Below, one piece after another: positions 7,323 to 14,415 of a stretch of DNA of 64,000 nucleotides. Position numbers and translations under genes: made by a program. The first letter of the stretch is position 1; each line of letters starts with the position of its first letter. The notes beneath the pieces were generated by a model. The model was not told the origin of the DNA. It ran no database searches and worked only from the letters and a program-made list of their open reading frames with translations. Source of the stretch: Bog-756 sp963769905 (GTDB lineage Bacteria > Actinomycetota > Acidimicrobiia > Acidimicrobiales > RAAP-2). The DNA is taken from positions 1,364,001 to 1,428,000 of the forward strand of contig CAVYNG010000002.1 of assembly GCA_963769905.1 (NCBI GenBank). The letters are read 5' to 3'.

Positions 7323-9805
7323 AGGCGGTGATCATGGCCGGAGGCGAGGGGACCCGGCTGCGTCCACTCACCTCCAATCAGCCCAAACCCATGCTCCCGA
7401 TGGCCAATATCCCGATGATGGAGCACGTGGTCAACCTCCTCCGCCAACACGGGTTCGAAGACGTGGTCGTGACGGTCGCCTTCATGGCCAACGCCATCCG
7501 GACCTACTTCGGTGACGGATCGGAGTTCGGGGTGCGAATGGTCTACGCGACCGAACCCACCCCTCTCGGGACGGCCGGCTCGGTGCGCAACGCCCGCGAC
7601 GAGCTCGACGAGCGGTTCCTCGTGATCTCCGGTGACGTCCTCACCGACCTGGACCTGACCGGCCTCGTCGAATTCCACGCCGATCGAGGGGGCCTCGCCA
7701 CACTCGCGCTGAAGGCGGTCGAGAACCCGCTCGAATTCGGGATCGTGATCACCCGCGGCGACGGATCGATCGAGCGCTTCCTCGAGAAGCCGACGTGGGG
7801 ACAGGTCTTCAGCGACACCATCAACACCGGCATCTACGTGCTCGAACCCGAGATCTTCGACTTCATCCCCGAGGGGCGACCGGTCGACTTCTCCGGCGAC
7901 TCGTTCCCGGCGGCGCTCGCGGCGGGGGACCGGTTGTTCGGTTATGTCGCCGAGGGCTACTGGGAGGACGTGGGCACCCTCGAGGCCTATCTCAAGGTTC
8001 ACCAGGACATCCTCGACCAACGGGTGCACGTCGACATCCAGGGGTTCCAGCTCCGCCCCGGCGTGTGGGTCGGCAAGGGCGCGGAGATCGACCCGAGTGC
8101 CGAACTCCGAGGCCCTGCGGTGGTGGGCGACAACTGTGTGATCGGACCCGGGGCGCGTCTCGGGGAGTACTGCACCCTCGGCCGCAACCTCCGGATCGGC
8201 GACACCGTCGTCGTCGAGCGAAGTGTGCTCCACGACAACACGTATCTGGGCTCGGGCGTCCGGCTCGAAGGCAGCGTCCTCGGTCGTGGGTCGGACCTCC
8301 GGGAAGGGGTGCGCTGCGAGGAGGGCGTCGTCCTCGGCGACGAGTGCTTCGTCGGGGCCCACGCGGAGATCAAGGCGGGGGTCAAGATCTACCCGTTCAA
8401 GACGGTCGAGGCCGGGGCCATCGTCAATTCGTCGATCGTCTGGGAGTCGCGGGGCGCGCGCATGCTCTTCGGACGCGAGGGCGTGCAGGGCCTCGCGAAC
8501 GTGGACATCAGTCCGGAATTGGCGGTGCGACTCTCGATGGCCTGGGCGTCGACGTTCGAGAAGGGCGCGACGATCACCGCCTCGCGTGACACCAGCCGCG
8601 CCGCACGGGTGCTCAAGCGCGCGGTGATGGTCGGCTGCAACGCGGCGGGCGTCAACGTGGACGACCTCGAGGCGGCCACTGTGCCGGTCACGCGCTTTCA
8701 GATCTTGTCTTCCGCGAGCAAGGCCGGGGTGACGGTGCGCCTGGCCCCCGACGATCCGCAGTCGGTCGTGCTGCGCTTCTTCGACAGCGAGGGCATCGAC
8801 GTCGACGAGGCGACACAACGCAAGATCGAGCGGGTCTACCACCGCGAGGACTTCCGGAGGGTCCTCGCCCGCGAGATCGGTGACATCGGGTTCCCGCCCC
8901 GCTCGCTCGAGTACTACACCGCGGCACTGATCAACTCGGTCGATCTGGCGAGCGCGCGGCAGGCGGACCTCAAACTGGTGCTCGACTACTCCTTCGGTAC
9001 CACCAGCTTCGTGATGCCCAACCTCTTGGCCAAGCTCGAAGCGGAGGTGTTGGCGGTCAACCCGTATGCCAACACCGCGAGCGTGTTGACCTTCGACCTC
9101 CAGGCCAGCGCCGCGCGTGTCGCCGAGTTGGTGAGGGCCTCCGGTGCCGATCTCGGCGCGGTCTTCGATCCGGGAGGGGAGTACGTGTCCATCGTCGACG
9201 ACCGCGGGCACGCGCTCTCGAACGACGAGGCGCTGCTCGTGATCCTGACCTTGGTCACCGATGCCCAGCCCGGCGCACGGGTCGCGCTGCCGGTCGCGGC
9301 GAGCTGCGCGGCCGAGGAGATCTGCCGCAAGGCGGGCGCGGAGATCGTCTGGACGAAGCTGTCGGCGTCGCACCTGATGGAGGTCGCCCGTTCCGAGAAG
9401 GTCACCCTCGCGGCGAGCCAGTCCGGAGGGTTCATCTTCCCCCAGTTCCTCCCCGCGTTCGACGGGGCCGCGACCATGGTCAACCTGGTGGCGATGCTCA
9501 CCGCGACCGGGAGAGCCCTCTCGGAGCTGGTCGCCGAGCTGCCGTCGGTGCACATCGCACACCAGGCCGTGCACACGCCGTGGGAGCAGAAGGGCATGGT
9601 CATGAGGACGCTGGTCGAGCGGACCCACGGGCGGGAGCTGGTGCTGGTCGACGGTGTCAAGGTCCTCGAAGAGGACGGGTGGGCCCTGGTGCTCCCGGAT
9701 CCCGAGGAGCCGATCACCCACGTCTGGGCGGAGGCTCCGAGCGACGCCCAGGCCGGCGCCCGGGTCCAGGAGTACGCGGTCCGGCTCGAACAGCTTCTCC
9801 GCTGA
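7319..9805 (+). CDS. ManC-like sugar-1-phosphate nucleotidyltransferase with degenerate phosphomannomutase domain
   Basis: An 828-residue three-part protein. Residues 1-235 are a nucleotidyltransferase (MAGGEGTRLRPLT, metal/nucleotide VISGDVLTD, FLEKP, GYWEDVGT), 250-375 a left-handed beta-helix of hexapeptide repeats, and about 385-828 a phosphohexomutase fold. In the last part the catalytic serine loop, normally TASHNP, reads RLAPDD (474-479), and the Mg loop DxDxDR reads DPGGEY, so mutase activity looks lost. The likely reaction is GTP plus mannose-1-phosphate to GDP-mannose, for cell-wall glycan or glycoprotein mannosylation; other NDP-sugars are possible. GAGGAG lies 8 nt before the GTG, which overlaps the pgsA stop (GTGA). 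Confidence 0.85.
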   Translation: MKAVIMAGGEGTRLRPLTSNQPKPMLPMANIPMMEHVVNLLRQHGFEDVVVTVAFMANAIRTYFGDGSEFGVRMVYATEPTPLGTAGSVRNARDELDERFLVISGDVLTDLDLTGLVEFHADRGGLATLALKAVENPLEFGIVITRGDGSIERFLEKPTWGQVFSDTINTGIYVLEPEIFDFIPEGRPVDFSGDSFPAALAAGDRLFGYVAEGYWEDVGTLEAYLKVHQDILDQRVHVDIQGFQLRPGVWVGKGAEIDPSAELRGPAVVGDNCVIGPGARLGEYCTLGRNLRIGDTVVVERSVLHDNTYLGSGVRLEGSVLGRGSDLREGVRCEEGVVLGDECFVGAHAEIKAGVKIYPFKTVEAGAIVNSSIVWESRGARMLFGREGVQGLANVDISPELAVRLSMAWASTFEKGATITASRDTSRAARVLKRAVMVGCNAAGVNVDDLEAATVPVTRFQILSSASKAGVTVRLAPDDPQSVVLRFFDSEGIDVDEATQRKIERVYHREDFRRVLAREIGDIGFPPRSLEYYTAALINSVDLASARQADLKLVLDYSFGTTSFVMPNLLAKLEAEVLAVNPYANTASVLTFDLQASAARVAELVRASGADLGAVFDPGGEYVSIVDDRGHALSNDEALLVILTLVTDAQPGARVALPVAASCAAEEICRKAGAEIVWTKLSASHLMEVARSEKVTLAASQSGGFIFPQFLPAFDGAATMVNLVAMLTATGRALSELVAELPSVHIAHQAVHTPWEQKGMVMRTLVERTHGRELVLVDGVKVLEEDGWALVLPDPEEPITHVWAEAPSDAQAGARVQEYAVRLEQLLR

Positions 9806-9861
9806 GCCCGCGGCCCGTTCGCCGTGACCGCCGGGACCGGCACCGCAGGTGGGCTCTCGGG

Positions 9862-9867
9862 TAGGGT
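9862..9867 (+). promoter_or_regulatory. leaderless -10 of gcvH
   Basis: TAGGGT, 8 nt before the ATG at 9876; no Shine-Dalgarno. Confidence 0.55.
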
Positions 9868-9875
9868 CCGCAGCC

Positions 9876-10256
9876 ATGAACGTGCCGGACGATCTGCGCT
9901 ATTCGACCGATCACGAGTGGGCCCGACCGGTGGGAGATCGCGTGAAGGTCGGCATCACCGACTACGCGCAGGACGCGCTCGGGGACGTGGTGTTCGTGGA
10001 GTTGCCGACACCGGGCACCGCAGTCGACGCCGGCGGCGTGCTCGGCGAGGTCGAGTCGACCAAGTCGGTCTCCGAGATCTACGCGCCGGTCGGTGGCGAG
10101 GTGGTGGCGGTCAACACGGGCCTCGCCGACGCGCCGGAGACGCTCAATGCGGATCCCTACGGCGAGGGGTGGATCTGCGAGATCTTGCCCTCGGACCCGG
10201 CGGCACTCGACACGCTGCTCGACCCGGCCGGTTACCGGCAACTGACCGACGGGTGA
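9876..10256 (+). CDS. gcvH: glycine cleavage system H protein
   Basis: A 126-residue H protein, the lipoyl shuttle of the glycine cleavage complex. The lipoylation site is K63 in GEVESTKSVSE, and YSTDHEW plus VGITDYAQDALGDVVFVELP are the family signatures. It accepts the aminomethyl group from GcvP and passes it to GcvT and dihydrolipoamide dehydrogenase; those partners are not in this window. TAGGGT stands 8 nt before the ATG with no Shine-Dalgarno, pointing to leaderless transcription. The order gcvH - FHA - MerR - bifunctional nuclease that follows is conserved in actinobacteria (Rv1826-Rv1829 in M. tuberculosis). Confidence 0.97.
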   Translation: MNVPDDLRYSTDHEWARPVGDRVKVGITDYAQDALGDVVFVELPTPGTAVDAGGVLGEVESTKSVSEIYAPVGGEVVAVNTGLADAPETLNADPYGEGWICEILPSDPAALDTLLDPAGYRQLTDG

Positions 10257-10300
10257 CTGCCGCAGCGCACGGGGCCAGCGAGCCAGAAGATGGGAGCGGC

Positions 10301-10306
10301 TACCGT
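10301..10306 (+). promoter_or_regulatory. leaderless -10 of the FHA gene
   Basis: TACCGT, 7 nt before the GTG at 10314; it supports that start over ATG 10290. Confidence 0.55.
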
Positions 10307-10313
10307 AGTCGGG

Positions 10314-10784
10314 GTGTTCTGTCACAACTGCGGTCATCGGAATCCGCGGGGCGTCAACTTCTGCTCGTCGTGCGGTACCGCCCTGGTGACCTCCCCACTG
10401 GACACATCGGTCGCCGTCCACCCGGTCGACGACACGACCGACGAGGAGGTCGAAGCCCCGACCGGGCTCATCGAGCTCCCGCGGGGCGTGCGGATGCTCG
10501 TCGTGAAACGCGGTTCCGACGAGGGGGTGCGGTTCGTGCTCGACTCGGACGTGACCAGCGCGGGCCGTCATCCCGAAAGCGACATCTTCCTCGACGACAT
10601 CACGGTGTCGCGCCGCCACGCCGAGTTCGTGACCCGCGACCAGATCACCACGGTGCGGGACGTGGGATCGCTCAACGGGACCTACGTGAACCGCGAGCGG
10701 ATCGAGGAGGCTCAGCTGAAGAGCGGGGACGAAGTGCAGATCGGCAAGTTCAAGCTGCTCTTCCTGGTGGCGGCGGGCGAATGA
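10314..10784 (+). CDS. zinc-ribbon FHA-domain protein (GarA/OdhI position)
   Basis: A 156-residue protein with an N-terminal zinc ribbon (C3, C6, C17, C20 in FCHNCG and FCSSCG) and a C-terminal FHA phosphothreonine-binding domain (AGRHPESDI, VSRRHAEF, GSLNGTYVNRERI). Its place between gcvH and the MerR gene is that of GarA (Rv1827), which inhibits 2-oxoglutarate dehydrogenase under Ser/Thr kinase control. The linker has DDTTDEE, loosely like GarA's phosphorylated ETTS; whether it is phosphorylated is unknown. I chose GTG 10314, giving the usual MFC start; it has TACCGT 7 nt upstream, so a leaderless message. An ATG at 10290 would add eight residues. With korAB also present, control of 2-oxoglutarate flux is an attractive inference. 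Confidence 0.85.
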   Translation: MFCHNCGHRNPRGVNFCSSCGTALVTSPLDTSVAVHPVDDTTDEEVEAPTGLIELPRGVRMLVVKRGSDEGVRFVLDSDVTSAGRHPESDIFLDDITVSRRHAEFVTRDQITTVRDVGSLNGTYVNRERIEEAQLKSGDEVQIGKFKLLFLVAAGE

Positions 10785-10824
10785 GACGAGGACCGGTGGG
10801 TCGCCTCGGCGCTCGGAGCGAACG

Positions 10825-11967
10825 GTGAGCTCGAGGTCGTACCTCTCGATCGGGGACGTGCTCACCCTCCTCCGCCAGGAGTTTCCCGACGTCACCATCT
10901 CGAAGATCCGCTTTTTGGAGAGCCAAGGCCTGGTCAATCCCGAGCGGACGCCCTCGGGCTATCGGAAGTTCTACGAGCAGGACGTGGAGCGTCTCCGGTG
11001 GGTGCTCCGCCAACAGCGCGAGAACTTCCTTCCGCTCAAGGTGATCAAAGACCGGTTGGACGACGACGCGAACGGGGCCGGCGACGAGGAAGTGGTGCCT
11101 GCGCGGCACGAGTCGCAAGCCACGGCCGCCGACAAGGAACCCGCGTGGCGTTCCGGCTCGGCCGGTCGCGGCGAGCCGGTCCTCGTGGGCCAGCGCTCCG
11201 CGTCGCAAGCCGGCGCGAGCGGGACTGCGACTCCCGCGGCCGGAGCGACGACTCGGGCCGGCACGGCGCTGCCGGGGATCGAGGGTGTCGGCAGCGCCTC
11301 TCGGAGCACCGGCGTCCCGGCAGCTTCTCGTGCCGAGCCGCCAGCGGTCGGTGCGGCGCGGTCGGCTGTCGGAGAGCGTGTGCCGCCGCAGCAGCCGTCG
11401 GAAACTCCGCCCCCTCCCGCAACGGAGACGGCGACCGCGAAACGCCCGGCGTCACGCTCCTCTCGGACCGGCACCGACCCGACGCCCGCCGGGGACACCG
11501 CCACCCGGCGCTCGGGCGGGGGACCCACGGGTGCCGCGCCCGCAGAGGGAAGCCCGCCCGGAGCAGCACCCCGTTCCGACGTCGGTGCAGCGAGCCTCTC
11601 ACTCGAGGAGCTCTCCGCGGCATGCGGACTCGACGAGGACGTGCTCCGCGAGCTCCAGGAGTACGGACTGCTCACCGCGACGCCGGTTGCCGGGCTCGAC
11701 TACTTCGACCAGGACGCGCTCGCGGTCGCGACGGCGGCTGCCGCGCTGGCCCGGTTCGGGGTCGAGCCGCGCCACCTGCGGCTCTACAAGAACGCCGCCG
11801 ATCGGGAGGCCGGATTCGTGGAGCAGATCGTGCTGCCGCTGGTCAGGCAGCGGAATCCCGACGCACGAGCCAGGGCGCACCAGACGGCCGACGAGCTTGC
11901 CGGCTTGGGCCAGCAGATGCGTGCCTCGCTCCTACGGGTCGCGCTTCGAGGGCTCCTCGACGGGTGA
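10825..11967 (+). CDS. MerR-family transcriptional regulator (FtsR-like)
   Basis: A 380-residue regulator. Residues 1-85 form a MerR winged helix (YLSIGDVLTLLRQEF, VTISKIRFLESQGL, PSGYRKFYEQD); about 90-255 is a low-complexity Ala/Pro/Ser/Thr-rich stretch; 256-380 is a second conserved helical domain (LSLEELSAACGL, GVEPRHLRLYKNAADRE). That two-domain plan and the locus match Rv1828/FtsR, which activates ftsZ in Corynebacterium, but mycobacterial homologues are about 250 residues, so the linker here is greatly expanded. There is no Cys metal-binding pattern of classic MerR sensors. The GTG start has no strong ribosome site; it follows the FHA gene by 40 bp. Confidence 0.87.
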   Translation: MSSRSYLSIGDVLTLLRQEFPDVTISKIRFLESQGLVNPERTPSGYRKFYEQDVERLRWVLRQQRENFLPLKVIKDRLDDDANGAGDEEVVPARHESQATAADKEPAWRSGSAGRGEPVLVGQRSASQAGASGTATPAAGATTRAGTALPGIEGVGSASRSTGVPAASRAEPPAVGAARSAVGERVPPQQPSETPPPPATETATAKRPASRSSRTGTDPTPAGDTATRRSGGGPTGAAPAEGSPPGAAPRSDVGAASLSLEELSAACGLDEDVLRELQEYGLLTATPVAGLDYFDQDALAVATAAAALARFGVEPRHLRLYKNAADREAGFVEQIVLPLVRQRNPDARARAHQTADELAGLGQQMRASLLRVALRGLLDG

Positions 11968-12065
11968 ATCACCCGGTAGCTGGCAGTCCGCGCCGGCGGC
12001 TCTGCAGCCGCCGTTCGACCGCGGACCACCGCCGGATCGCTGTACGCACACCTTCGTGCGCCGAG

Positions 12066-12071
12066 TAAGTT
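12066..12071 (+). promoter_or_regulatory. leaderless -10 of the bifunctional nuclease gene
   Basis: TAAGTT, 6 nt before the ATG at 12078. Confidence 0.55.
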
Positions 12072-12077
12072 TGGACC

Positions 12078-12599
12078 ATGGTCGAGGTGCGGCTGAGGGC
12101 GGTGCGGGTGGACCTCCAGTCCAATACGCCGGTCCTCCTCCTCCAGGAGTCGGACGGGCTCGGTCGAACACTTCCCATCTTCATCGGTGCGCCGGAGGCG
12201 ACCGCGATTGCGTTCGCGCTCCAGGGCATGGACACCCCTCGCCCGATGACCCACGACCTCATCCGCGACCTGCTCGAGGCACTCGACGCCGATGTGGTCC
12301 GTGTGGTGGTCACCGAGCTCAAGTCCGCGACCTACTTCGCGGAGATCGTGCTGCGCGCCGGTGACCGTGAGCTCGCGGTCTCGTCTCGTCCCTCGGACGC
12401 AGTGGCTGTGGCGGTCCGAACGGCCACCCCGCTCTTCGTCGCCGACGACCTCATGGACGCCGAGGGCATCATGCTCGCGGTCGACGAGGAGGAGGACGAG
12501 GAACCGGGTGCCGACGAGGAGCCGACCAACCCGGAGGAACTGGTGGGCGAATTCCGGAATTTCCTCGACTCGATCCGACCCGAGGACTTCTCGCCCTGA
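12078..12599 (+). CDS. bifunctional nuclease family protein (DUF151)
   Basis: A 173-residue member of the bifunctional nuclease (DUF151) family, equivalent in position to Rv1829. Family marks are LPIFIGAPEATAIAFAL, RPMTHDLI, and SSRPSDAVAVAVR, followed by an acidic tail (about 137-160). Plant and some bacterial members show RNase and DNase activity; the role in actinobacteria is unclear. The ATG is preceded by TAAGTT at 6 nt and no Shine-Dalgarno, so a leaderless transcript is likely. The MerR gene lies 110 bp upstream on the same strand. Confidence 0.92.
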   Translation: MVEVRLRAVRVDLQSNTPVLLLQESDGLGRTLPIFIGAPEATAIAFALQGMDTPRPMTHDLIRDLLEALDADVVRVVVTELKSATYFAEIVLRAGDRELAVSSRPSDAVAVAVRTATPLFVADDLMDAEGIMLAVDEEEDEEPGADEEPTNPEELVGEFRNFLDSIRPEDFSP

Positions 12600-12633
12600 G
12601 GCCCCGCGACCTCCCCCCTCGTCGCACTGCTGC

Positions 12634-13323
12634 GTGAGCGGATCGAGCCGACCCGGCGTGCGCCGGTTGCCGGGTCTCCGCGGTCGACCGGCCGCACCGG
12701 TCCTCTCACTGCTCGTCGCGGGTGCAGCACTCGCGGCGTGCTCAAGCGGGACGACCTCGTCGACGACCACGAGCGGGGCACCGGGGTCCTCGTCGACGAG
12801 CCGGCAGGCCGCCACCACGACGACCGCAGCTGTGTCGCGTTCAACCGCGACGACGACCGGGCCCGGCCCGTCCAGGTGTCCGACCGCCGACCTGGTCGGC
12901 TCGATCGTGGGCAGCTCGGGTGCCGCCGGCACCATCGAGGTCACCCTCGCACTCCGCAGCACCGCCGCCGCGACCTGCATCCTCGGCGGCTACCCGGGCC
13001 TCCAGTTGCTCGGGTCGGGTGGCACCGACCTCCCGACGACGGTCGTCCGCAAGGGTTCCTACCCCTTCACCGCGATGGCGCCGACGACCGTGCGTCTCTC
13101 GACAGGCCAGTCGGTGGAGTTCAACATCGGGTACTCCGACGTCCCGATCGGCAGCGAGACCTCGTGTCCGACCTCGACAGCGCTCGAGATCACACCCCCG
13201 GACGCATTCGACCACCTGACGATTGCGGCTTCCCTGGCCCCGTGCGCACACGGCACGCTGGTCGCGTCGCCGGTCTTCGCGGGGACCCAGTCGACCACCG
13301 AGTCGACCGCTCCGCCGGCTTGA
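12634..13323 (+). CDS. DUF4232 lipoprotein
   Basis: A 229-residue exported protein. The signal peptide ends in lipobox LAAC with the acylated Cys at residue 36, followed by a Ser/Thr-rich spacer to about residue 75 and a DUF4232 domain (RCPTADLVGS, VTLALRSTAAATCILGGYPGLQLL, ending in APCAHGTLVASP). DUF4232 proteins are common secreted actinobacterial proteins with no known activity. The start is uncertain: GTG 12634 is used here, but GTG 12658 gives the cleaner MRRLPG n-region; neither has a good ribosome site. It is convergent with the reductase gene. Confidence 0.78.
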   Translation: MSGSSRPGVRRLPGLRGRPAAPVLSLLVAGAALAACSSGTTSSTTTSGAPGSSSTSRQAATTTTAAVSRSTATTTGPGPSRCPTADLVGSIVGSSGAAGTIEVTLALRSTAAATCILGGYPGLQLLGSGGTDLPTTVVRKGSYPFTAMAPTTVRLSTGQSVEFNIGYSDVPIGSETSCPTSTALEITPPDAFDHLTIAASLAPCAHGTLVASPVFAGTQSTTESTAPPA

Positions 13324-13345
13324 GGGCTCCGACTCGCCGGCAGTG

Positions 13346-14395
13346 TCAGGCCGACGGCGAGACGAGGATCCTGCCCCGTACGGAGCCGTCGAGGATCGCG
13401 CTGAGCGCGGATCGGAGATCCTCGAGGCGGACCTCGCGTTCGACGACGTCGTCGAGGGCCGGGCGTGGAAATCGTGCCGCGATCTCGCGCCAGACGCCGC
13501 GGCGTACCGAGAGCGGGGTCCGGACGGTGTCCACGCCGAGCAGCGAGACGTTGCGCACGACGAAGGGGTACACGGTGGTCTCGAGGGTGCTCCCGGCGGT
13601 CAGGCCGCTCGCCGCGACCGCGCCGCCGTACCGGGTGCACCGAAGGACCGCGGCGAGGGTGGCACCCCCTACACAGTCCACCGCCCCGGCCCACCGTTCG
13701 GGGCCGAGTGTCCGCCCGGTGTCGCCGGCCACCTCGTCGCGCCCGATGACCTGCGAGGCGCCGAGTCGGTAGAGGTAGGCGTGCTCGGCGGTCTTGCCCG
13801 TGCTGGCGACCACCTCGTAGCCGCGTGCGGCGCACAGCAGCACCGCCATGCTCCCGACCCCGCCCGACGCACCGGTGACGAGGAGCGGTCCGTCGCCGGC
13901 ACGGATCCCGAGCGCTTCGAGCCGGTCGAGCGAGAGGGCGGCGGTGAACCCGGCGGTCCCGACGACGGCCGCATGGCGAGCGCTCAAGCCGTGGGGAAGC
14001 GGGACGACCCAGTTCGCCGGCACCCGCGCGAACTCGGCAAAGCCGCCGTGATGGGCGACCCCGAGGTCGTACCCGTGGACGATGACCTGCGCACCCGTCT
14101 CGACGGCCGGGTCGTCCGAGGCGGTGACCGTGCCGACCAGGTCGACCCCGGGGACGAGCGGCGAGACGCGAGCCACCCGATTGCCGGGTTGGGTGGTCAT
14201 CGCGTCCTTGTAATTGACCGACGACCACTCGACCCGGACGGTCACCTCGCCGGAGGGGAGATCGCCCGGTCCGAGACCCCGGACGGCCGTCTCGACCGCG
14301 TCGTCGGAACGGCTCACGACGAAGGCCCGGAACTCGTCGGCCGTACCGGGAGGACCGCCGGCCGTGGTTCGAGGGGCCTCTTGCGCGCTGCCCAT
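13346..14395 (-). CDS. YhdH/AcuI-type medium-chain quinone oxidoreductase (acrylyl-CoA reductase-like)
   Basis: A 349-residue zinc-free medium-chain dehydrogenase/reductase. It shows VEWSSVNYKDAM, the family-typical PGVDLVGTV, VTGASGGVGSMAVLL for NADP(H) binding, and GASQVIGR. This pattern is that of the YhdH/AcuI group, which reduces acrylyl-CoA to propionyl-CoA; other enoyl or quinone substrates cannot be excluded. The ATG is only 20 bp from the divergent start of the S9 peptidase, and TACGGT lies 6 nt upstream on the minus strand, so the message is probably leaderless and its -10 nests with that of the neighbour. Confidence 0.88.
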   Translation of the reverse strand: MGSAQEAPRTTAGGPPGTADEFRAFVVSRSDDAVETAVRGLGPGDLPSGEVTVRVEWSSVNYKDAMTTQPGNRVARVSPLVPGVDLVGTVTASDDPAVETGAQVIVHGYDLGVAHHGGFAEFARVPANWVVPLPHGLSARHAAVVGTAGFTAALSLDRLEALGIRAGDGPLLVTGASGGVGSMAVLLCAARGYEVVASTGKTAEHAYLYRLGASQVIGRDEVAGDTGRTLGPERWAGAVDCVGGATLAAVLRCTRYGGAVAASGLTAGSTLETTVYPFVVRNVSLLGVDTVRTPLSVRRGVWREIAARFPRPALDDVVEREVRLEDLRSALSAILDGSVRGRILVSPSA

Positions 14396-14400
14396 TCCGG

Positions 14401-14407
14401 TACCGTA
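14401..14407. promoter_or_regulatory. nested divergent -10 (reductase / S9 peptidase)
   Basis: TACCGTA: the plus strand reads TACCGT (14401-14406), 9 nt before ATG 14416; the minus strand reads TACGGT (14407-14402), 6 nt before ATG 14395. The two hexamers share five base pairs. Confidence 0.6.
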
Positions 14408-14415
14408 GCGAGCCG

